A stretch of 64,000 nucleotides of DNA, taken from the NCBI GenBank assembly GCA_965198895.1, contig OZ240676.1:4712001-4776000 (forward strand), read 5' to 3'. Shown here in pieces: positions 58,380 through 64,000 of this stretch. The notes beneath the pieces were generated by a model, which ran no database searches, had not been told where the DNA came from, and saw only the letters and a program-made list of their open reading frames with translations. Every line of letters begins with the position of its first letter. Positions within the stretch are counted from its first letter, which is position 1. The DNA is from LMUY01 sp965198895. GTDB taxonomy: Bacteria; Pseudomonadota; Alphaproteobacteria; Acetobacterales; Acetobacteraceae. Position numbers and translations under genes: made by a program.

Positions 58380-59905
58380 TCCTGCCACCCGTCTTTCCGA
58401 CCGTCGTCCACATGCTGGTCGATGCCGCCGCGCGCAATCCGTCCGGGGAGGCGCTGGTCTGCGGTGACGAGCGGTTGGACTACGCCGGCTACCTCGCCGC
58501 GGTCGCCGGGTTGGCAGCGGAACTGGAGGTGTACCGCGGCCAGCGGATCGTGCTGTTGCTGGGCAACTCCATCGACATCGCCGTCGCCACGCTGGCGGTG
58601 CAGGCGGCGGGCGCGCAGGTAGTGCCGCTGAACCCGGCCTACACCGCGCACGAGCTGCGGCCGATCCTCGCGGACGCCGACCCGGCCTTGGTGCTGCACG
58701 GCGTGGAGGTAGCCGCCACCGTGCTGCCGGTCGCCGGAGAACTGGGCATTGCCAACACCATCGCCGTCGGTCCGGGCGCCCGTCGCCTGCTTGGCGGTCA
58801 CGGTGCATTGCCAGCCTTGCCGGATCCCGACAGCCTGTCGACGCTGCAATACACCGGCGGCACGACCGGCCGCTCCAAAGGCGTCGAGCTGTCCCACCGC
58901 GCGGTGGCGATCAACGTCAGCCAGCGCGAGGCGCTGCTGCCGACCGAGCCCGAGGCGGAGCGCGTGCTCGCCATCACGCCGCTGTTCCACGTCTACGCGA
59001 CGGCGATGTGTCTCTATTTGGCACTGTATTGCCGAAGCACGTTGGTGATCTTGCCGCGCTACCACCCGAAGCTGGTGCTGGACGCCATCGTGCAGCAGCG
59101 CATCACGCTGTTCTCCGGCAGCCCGACCATCTTCAACGGCCTGATGGGCTACGAGGGCTTCGCGCAGACGGATTTTTCCTCGTTGCGGCTGTGCTATTCC
59201 GGTGCGTCGGCTCTCCCGCCGGAGATCATGCGGCGGTGGGAGGCGGCGACCGGTGCGACGGTGTGCGAGGGGTTCGGCCAGACCGAGACCGGCCCCGTGC
59301 TGGCATTCAATCCGCGCAAGGGTGAGCGCAAGGCCGGGTCGGTCGGTATCGCGGTGCCGGGCACGGAGATCGGCATCGTGGACGTTGCGACCGGGCTCCA
59401 GCCGCTCCCCACCGGCGAGCAGGGCGAGGTGAGGGCGCGTGGCCCGGCGTTGATGCGCGGCTACCGCAACCTGCCGGAGCAGACGGCCGAGGCGCTGCGG
59501 GATGGCTGGCTGCACACCGGCGACATCGGCTGGATCGACGCGGACGGCTACCTGCACATCTGCGACCGCAAGAAGGACATGGTCGTGGTGTCCGGCTTCA
59601 ACGTCTACCCGCGCGAGGTCGAGGATGCGCTGCTGATGCATCCGGACGTGGGTGAGGCCGCCGTGTTCGGCGTCCCCGACCCGCACAAGGGGGAGGCTCT
59701 GCATGCCGTGGTGGTGCCCCGGGGCACGGCCAAGCCTACGGCCGAAGGGCTGGCGGCGCATCTCGCCGGGCTGCTGGCGCGGTACAAAGTGCCGCAGCAT
59801 TTCGCGTGGTCGGACATGCTGCCGAAGACGGTGGTCGGCAAGATCGACAAGCAGGCGCTGCGGCGTTCTTCTCCCTCTCCCGCGGGCGGGAGAGGGCCGG
59901 GGTGA
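58376..59905 (+). CDS. Acyl-CoA ligase (class I adenylate-forming)
   Basis: 509 residues from GTG 58376 (GTGA overlap with the thiolase). Activates a carboxylic acid with ATP and transfers it to CoA. Core motifs: YTGGTTGRSKGVELSHRAV (P-loop), YSGASALPPEIMRRWE, EGFGQTETGP, TGDIGWIDADGYLHICDRKKDM and the catalytic Lys in KTVVGKIDKQALRR. The last 12 residues (SSPSPAGGRGPG) and the stop codon are encoded by a dispersed palindrome rather than by the ligase proper. The substrate is probably a medium or long acyl chain; not certain. Confidence 0.9.
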   Translation: MILPPVFPTVVHMLVDAAARNPSGEALVCGDERLDYAGYLAAVAGLAAELEVYRGQRIVLLLGNSIDIAVATLAVQAAGAQVVPLNPAYTAHELRPILADADPALVLHGVEVAATVLPVAGELGIANTIAVGPGARRLLGGHGALPALPDPDSLSTLQYTGGTTGRSKGVELSHRAVAINVSQREALLPTEPEAERVLAITPLFHVYATAMCLYLALYCRSTLVILPRYHPKLVLDAIVQQRITLFSGSPTIFNGLMGYEGFAQTDFSSLRLCYSGASALPPEIMRRWEAATGATVCEGFGQTETGPVLAFNPRKGERKAGSVGIAVPGTEIGIVDVATGLQPLPTGEQGEVRARGPALMRGYRNLPEQTAEALRDGWLHTGDIGWIDADGYLHICDRKKDMVVVSGFNVYPREVEDALLMHPDVGEAAVFGVPDPHKGEALHAVVVPRGTAKPTAEGLAAHLAGLLARYKVPQHFAWSDMLPKTVVGKIDKQALRRSSPSPAGGRGPG

Positions 59906-59991
59906 GGGTGCGACTGCCGCCCCGAAACGGCTGCAGTCGTGTAGCGGCCCTCACCCCGGCCCTCTCCCGTGAAGAACGGGAGAGGGAGAGG
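59866..59991. repeat. Inverted pair of ccctctcccg-family palindromes (copies 6 and 7)
   Basis: Copy 6 (59870-59905) carries ccctctcccg and cgggagaggg and overlaps the end of the acyl-CoA ligase gene, supplying its stop codon (ggtga). Copy 7 (about 59949-59991) is in the opposite orientation. The pair has the same arrangement as at 55074-55184. Between them, ctgcagtcg-type sequence shows nothing coding. Confidence 0.87.
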
Positions 59992-60075
59992 AGTTCGATC
60001 GAGCGCGCTTTAGTTGCTCTCGTGGCTCGCCGATCCTAAACCATCGCTCCGCCGCACGTCCCAGGAGCCGCCGCC

Positions 60076-61755
60076 ATGGCCGCCTACCAATACGCCTACG
60101 TCATGAAGGACCTCACCAAAGCCTATCCGGGTGGTCGCGAGGTGTTCAAGGGCATCACGCTATCCTTTCTGCCCGGGGTGAAGATCGGCGTGCTGGGCGT
60201 AAACGGCGCCGGCAAGTCCACGCTGCTGAAGATCATGGCCGGACGGGAACTGGAATACGGCGGCGAGGCATGGGCCGCCGAGGGCGTGCGCGTCGGCTAC
60301 CTCGAGCAGGAGCCGCAGCTCGACCCGGAGCTGACCGTCGCCGAGAACGTGATGCTCGCCTTCGGCCCGCTGAAAGCCGCCATCGACCGGTTCAACGCGA
60401 TCAGCGAGGAATTCGGCGAGCCGATGGACGACGACAAGATGAACACCCTGCTCGCCGAACAGGCCGAGCTGCAGGAGAAGATCGACGCCGAAGACGGCTG
60501 GGAGCTGGACCGGCGCATCGAGATCGCGCTGGACGCCCTGCGCTGCCCACCGCCGGACAGCCCGGTGACGAAGCTGTCGGGCGGCGAGCGGCGCCGGGTG
60601 GCACTTTGCCGGCTGCTGCTGGACAAGCCCGAACTGCTGCTGCTGGACGAGCCGACCAACCATTTGGACGCCGAAAGCGTCGCCTGGCTGGAGAAGACGC
60701 TGCGGGAATACGCCGGCACCGTGATGATCGTGACCCACGACCGCTACTTCCTGGACAACGTCACCAACTGGATCCTGGAGATCGAGCGCGGCCGCGGCTA
60801 TCCGTTCGAGGGCAATTACTCCTCGTGGCTGGAGCAGAAGCGCAAGCGGCTGAAGCAAGAGGAGAAGGAAGAGAGTTCTCGCCAGCGCGCGCTCGCCGCC
60901 GAGCAGGAGTGGATCCAGTCCTCGCCGCGGGCACGGCAGACCAAGTCCCGCGCCCGGATCGACAAATACGAGCAGATGCTGGCGAAATCTGCCGAGATGG
61001 CCGGCGCCACGGCCGAGATCGTCATCCCGCCGGGCCCGCGCCTGGGCGGCACCGTCATCACCGCCGAGGCCGTGCGCAAGGGCTATGGCAACCACGTCCT
61101 CATCGACAATCTGAGCTTCAAGCTGCCGCCCGGTGGCATCGTGGGCGTGATTGGCCCGAACGGTGCCGGCAAGACCACGATGTTCCGCATGATCACCGAG
61201 CAGGAGAAGCCCGATGCCGGCGAACTGGTGGTCGGCGAGACCGTGAAGCTCGGCTACGTGGACCAGTCGCGCGATAGCCTGGACGGGACCAAGACCGTCT
61301 GGGAGGAGATCAGCGGCGGTACGGATGTGATCTATCTCGGCAAGCGCGCCGTGCAGTCGCGCGCCTATGTCGGCGCCTTCAACTTCAAGGGCAGCGATCA
61401 GCAGAAGCGGGTGGGGGTGCTCTCGGGCGGCGAGCGCAACCGGGTGCATCTGGCCAAGATGCTGAAGAGCGAGAGCAACGTCATCCTGCTCGACGAGCCG
61501 ACCAACGATTTGGACGTCGATACGCTACGGGCGCTGGAGGAGGCGCTAGCCGAGTTCCCTGGCTGCGCCGTGATCATCAGCCACGACCGCTGGTTCCTGG
61601 ACCGTCTGGCCACGCACATCCTGGCCTTCGAAGGTGATAGCCACGTCGAGTGGTTCGAGGGCAACTTCCAGGCCTATGAGGAAGACAAGCGCCGCCGTCT
61701 CGGCGAGCACTCCACCGACCCGCATCGGATCAAGTACCGGCCCCTCGCGCGGTAG
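60076..61755 (+). CDS. ettA: Energy-dependent translational throttle protein EttA (ABC-F)
   Basis: 559 residues. An ABC-F ATPase that binds the ribosomal E site and gates entry into elongation according to ATP level. Two ABC domains: Walker A GVNGAGKSTLLK and GPNGAGKTTMFR; signatures LSGGERRRVALCRLL and LSGGERNRVHLAKML; Walker B LLLLDEPTNHLDAESVAWLE and VILLDEPTNDLDVDTLRALE. The linker between them (about 245-300, RKRLKQEEKEESSRQRAL) is the P-site tRNA-interaction motif. No membrane part, as expected for ABC-F. Confidence 0.96.
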   Translation: MAAYQYAYVMKDLTKAYPGGREVFKGITLSFLPGVKIGVLGVNGAGKSTLLKIMAGRELEYGGEAWAAEGVRVGYLEQEPQLDPELTVAENVMLAFGPLKAAIDRFNAISEEFGEPMDDDKMNTLLAEQAELQEKIDAEDGWELDRRIEIALDALRCPPPDSPVTKLSGGERRRVALCRLLLDKPELLLLDEPTNHLDAESVAWLEKTLREYAGTVMIVTHDRYFLDNVTNWILEIERGRGYPFEGNYSSWLEQKRKRLKQEEKEESSRQRALAAEQEWIQSSPRARQTKSRARIDKYEQMLAKSAEMAGATAEIVIPPGPRLGGTVITAEAVRKGYGNHVLIDNLSFKLPPGGIVGVIGPNGAGKTTMFRMITEQEKPDAGELVVGETVKLGYVDQSRDSLDGTKTVWEEISGGTDVIYLGKRAVQSRAYVGAFNFKGSDQQKRVGVLSGGERNRVHLAKMLKSESNVILLDEPTNDLDVDTLRALEEALAEFPGCAVIISHDRWFLDRLATHILAFEGDSHVEWFEGNFQAYEEDKRRRLGEHSTDPHRIKYRPLAR

Positions 61756-61780
61756 GGCCAGAGCCAAGCCGGATCGGCGC

Positions 61781-62284
61781 GTGCATCCCCTTCGCACGGG
61801 GCGGCTTTGGCTCGCCCCGTATAGTGCCGCGGATCTGCCGGACCTGGTGCGGTTCAAGGTGGACCCGCTGTGCTGGGCGACGATGCTGGGCGGCGTCCGC
61901 ACGCCCGAGCAAACGGCGCAGGATCTCGCCGCCGAACTGTCGTTCTGGGGCTCGCACGACGTGGGCATGTGGACCGCGCGGGACGCTGGCGGCCACCTGC
62001 TCGGCGTCACCGGGCTGCACGAGCGGCCAGATGCGCGTGGCATTGCCTTGCGCATGGCCTTCCACCCAGCGACTCGCGGTCAGGGGCTGGCGCGCGAGGC
62101 GGCGGGTGCGGTGCTGCAGGATGCGCATAACCGGGCCGGGTTGACCCGGGTGGTTGGGATCGCCCGGGACAGTAATCTGGCGTCGCGCACGGTGCTGGGC
62201 GCGATCGGCATGCGCGAGGAAGGCACGTTCGAGCAGGGCGGCTATTTGATGCACCTGTTCGCCAGCGAACGCCGCACGCGGTGA
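61781..62284 (+). CDS. GNAT-family N-acetyltransferase
   Basis: 167 residues from GTG 61781, 25 bases after ettA. RimJ/RimL-like GNAT: RTGRLWLAPYSAADLPDLVRF at the start, GVTGLHERPDARGIALRMAFHPATRGQGLAREAAGAVL (motif A, acetyl-CoA site with Arg-Gly-Gln-Gly-Leu) and ARDSNLASRTVLGAIGMREEG, typical of this family. It transfers acetyl from acetyl-CoA to an amino group of unknown target. The ribosome-binding site is weak; coupling to ettA is likely. Confidence 0.87.
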   Translation: MHPLRTGRLWLAPYSAADLPDLVRFKVDPLCWATMLGGVRTPEQTAQDLAAELSFWGSHDVGMWTARDAGGHLLGVTGLHERPDARGIALRMAFHPATRGQGLAREAAGAVLQDAHNRAGLTRVVGIARDSNLASRTVLGAIGMREEGTFEQGGYLMHLFASERRTR

Positions 62285-62330
62285 CCTCTCCCCTCCCATG
62301 CGGGGGCCAGGGCCGAGGAGGAGGTGCGCG

Positions 62331-63560
62331 TTAAGTAGGCTCGCGGTCGGGCGGTAGCGCGAGTTGGTTCGACCACGCTTCGAGCCAGATTGGCAGCGCA
62401 GCGGCCGGAAGCGCGCGGGCGATCAGAAATCCCTGCCCATACTCGACATCCATATCGCGCATCCGCACCCACATCGCCTCGTTCTCGATCCCCTCGGCGA
62501 TGACTTCGAGCGAACGGCTCTTGGCGTTGTTCACTGTTCGCTTGAGATAATTGCGGGCCAGCAAGTCGGTTTGCGACCGCAGAACCACCTGCTTGTCGAG
62601 CTTGACCACGTTGAACGGCAAATCGAACAGGTTCAACTGGTTCATCATCTCCGGCCCCATGTCGTCGATGGCGACCCGGTATCCGGCATTTCGCCAACGC
62701 TCGAGCGCGTAAGTCAGCCCGGCGAGGTCGCTGACGGGACGACTTTCCGTCAACTCGATCAGGATCCGCTCGACCGGAATTGCGAACTGTTGGCGGTGGC
62801 CCTCGATCCGCTGCAACGCCTCGGGGAACAGCAACACATCGAGCGGCAGGTTGATGCTGACGAACAGGTGCCGGTAGTCCAGCAGGGCCGGATCGACGCT
62901 CGCCATCGCGGCATAGGCCACGGCATCCGTGAGCCGCAGCGAAAGCCCAGCGCGCTCGATTTGGGGGATGAACTGGTCGGGACCGATCGTCCCATACTCC
63001 TGGTGGTTCAGGCGGACGAGCGTCTCCATGCCGACCGGCGCACGATCGGTCAGCCGGACGATCGGTTGGAACCGGCAATCGACATCGCGGGCATCGAAGG
63101 TCAACGCGACATCCGATGTCGACATGGAAGGCCGGTTCGCGCTCGGGGGCCGATGTTCCCGCAAGGCCCGGCCCAGATCGCCCGGAGTCCTGGCATTGAT
63201 GATGCCGCTGCCGCCAGGCAGGCCCGTGACCTCACCCAGGAGGATCAGTTCGACCTGCGAGCCGAACTCTCCGGCGGAGACGCCGACGAGATCGCGCACC
63301 ATGGTGCCGGCCGCCGCAGGTTCGAGCAGCAAATGCGAGATCCGGTGGGACGGCTCCACGAGGTGATAGAGCGCCTCGGTCGCCGAGCTTGCCCGATCGA
63401 GGACGCTGCCCGTCTTTGACACCTCGACTTCGGCGGCGACGACCCAAGCCGGATCATTACATAATAATAGGACCTGGGCGGACTGCGCTGAAATCGTATT
63501 CTGCCCCAACAATGAGAGGTCCAATCCAGCCTGCGACGGACACTGTATGTATCGTGCCAC
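62331..63560 (-). CDS. EAL-domain c-di-GMP phosphodiesterase with receiver-like N-terminus lacking the phospho-acceptor
   Basis: 409 residues from GTG 63560 (start uncertain). Residues about 28-140 look like a receiver domain (VLLLCNDPAWVVAAEVEVS ... SHLLLEPAAAG ... VELILLGEV) but the phospho-acceptor Asp is not seen. The EAL domain (about 155-400) is ETLVRL for the EAL motif, VSINLPLD, LIELTES, AIDDMGPE, VVKLDKQVV, EVIAEGIEN and YGQGFLIARAL. The metal-binding Glu, Asn, Glu, Asp-Asp and Lys are all retained, so c-di-GMP hydrolysis is plausible. No GGDEF partner here. Confidence 0.88.
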   Translation of the reverse strand: MARYIQCPSQAGLDLSLLGQNTISAQSAQVLLLCNDPAWVVAAEVEVSKTGSVLDRASSATEALYHLVEPSHRISHLLLEPAAAGTMVRDLVGVSAGEFGSQVELILLGEVTGLPGGSGIINARTPGDLGRALREHRPPSANRPSMSTSDVALTFDARDVDCRFQPIVRLTDRAPVGMETLVRLNHQEYGTIGPDQFIPQIERAGLSLRLTDAVAYAAMASVDPALLDYRHLFVSINLPLDVLLFPEALQRIEGHRQQFAIPVERILIELTESRPVSDLAGLTYALERWRNAGYRVAIDDMGPEMMNQLNLFDLPFNVVKLDKQVVLRSQTDLLARNYLKRTVNNAKSRSLEVIAEGIENEAMWVRMRDMDVEYGQGFLIARALPAAALPIWLEAWSNQLALPPDREPT

Positions 63561-63644
63561 TGCCGGGTCGATTAGTCGATAGAAGTACGAACGTGCCCGG
63601 GGCGGAAAATCTGACCGCGAGTACGCTTGGCGGCGCCCGCCTTG

Positions 63645-64000
63645 CTAGCTGACGTTACGAGCGGGCCGGCTGGTCGGTTTGGCCGGGGCGGCATCGCGGC
63701 GCAACCTTTTCTCCCCAAGAAACAGGAGGATAGGCGCCGCTATGAAGATCGACGAGGAAGTCCCCACGACGATACCGAACAACATCACGGCGGCGAAGCC
63801 GGAGAGCGCCGGCCCACCGAACAGGGCGAGCGGAAGGCTGGCCAGGAACACGGTCATCGAGGTTCCGAGCGTCCGGTTGAGCGTCTCGTTGATCGAAAAG
63901 TCTATCAGTTCGCGGAGCGGCATCGATTTATACTTGCGTAGATTTTCACGAACACGGTCGTAAACAACCACTTTGTCGTTCGTGGAGTAGCCGATCACGG
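63645..64000 (-). CDS. secF: SecF translocase subunit, C-terminal part (cut by window edge)
   Basis: Last 117 codons; the 5' part is outside the window. SecF with SecD uses proton flow to pull exported proteins through SecYEG. Sequence: YSTNDKVVVYDRVRENLRKYKSMPLRELIDFSINETLNRTLGT, then a membrane helix region FGGPALSGFAAVMLFGIVVGTSSSIFIAAPILLFLG, the conserved end of SecF. A short cytoplasmic tail is Arg/Pro-rich. secD should lie just upstream, outside the window. Confidence 0.93.
   Translation of the reverse strand, partial: VIGYSTNDKVVVYDRVRENLRKYKSMPLRELIDFSINETLNRTLGTSMTVFLASLPLALFGGPALSGFAAVMLFGIVVGTSSSIFIAAPILLFLGEKRLRRDAAPAKPTSRPARNVS

Overview
The window is chromosomal DNA of a high-GC alphaproteobacterium, most likely an acetic-acid-bacterium relative (Acetobacteraceae, Rhodospirillales). 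Four things point there: the housekeeping gene order comF-grxC-DUF1178 ... ubiG/lysC-ptsP-rodZ-ispG-hisS-prfA-prmC-DUF4167, which is typical of alphaproteobacteria; a ChpT-type phosphotransferase; a strand-loop-strand repeat protein ending in a Hint domain, a type abundant in Acetobacteraceae; and many GC-rich palindromic repeats between genes. The family assignment is inference. I saw no rRNA, tRNA, CRISPR array, intact insertion sequence or phage genes.

Layout. 1-13 kb: lptG (partial) and lptF on the minus strand; an MFS exporter and a GlcD-like FAD oxidase; an ATP-grasp protein; a glutathione transferase; a DUF4142 lipoprotein; the overlapping set cysQ-sua5-baiN; then pepA-holC on the plus strand. 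13-29 kb: small secreted proteins, a large inverted repeat, an LLM flavin monooxygenase, two orphan peptide-type binding proteins, a stand-alone EF-G, the Hint protein, a DUF1800/DUF1501 pair, an S10 carboxypeptidase and a Tat-exported calcineurin-type phosphatase. 29-32 kb: a base-excision glycosylase, a PagL-like lipid A deacylase and a D-amino-acid PLP enzyme. 32-38 kb: a tightly overlapping cheA-cheW-cheY-cheR operon with chpT just upstream on the same strand; DUF3553 and moaA are divergent from chpT.

38-63 kb: the conserved alphaproteobacterial block. It is interrupted at about 41.4-44.8 kb by an amino-acid ABC binding protein and permease, a CreA protein and an orphan aerolysin/ETX-MTX2-like pore-forming protein. 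It is interrupted again at 52.34-52.71 kb, between ispG and hisS, by a decayed toxin-antitoxin module with a CcdB-like remnant. After DUF4167 come a thiolase/acyl-CoA ligase pair, ettA, an acetyltransferase, an EAL protein with a receiver-like N-terminus lacking a phospho-acceptor, and the 3' part of secF.

The most interesting items are the pore-forming protein (43820-44743), the broken ccdB-like module (52338-52709), the ChpT/hybrid-CheA cluster (32028-36899), and palindromic repeats that supply coding sequence (end of the acyl-CoA ligase) or a ribosome-binding site (prmC). Starts were chosen from Shine-Dalgarno-like sequences, stop/start overlaps and family N-termini. Several are GTG or TTG.
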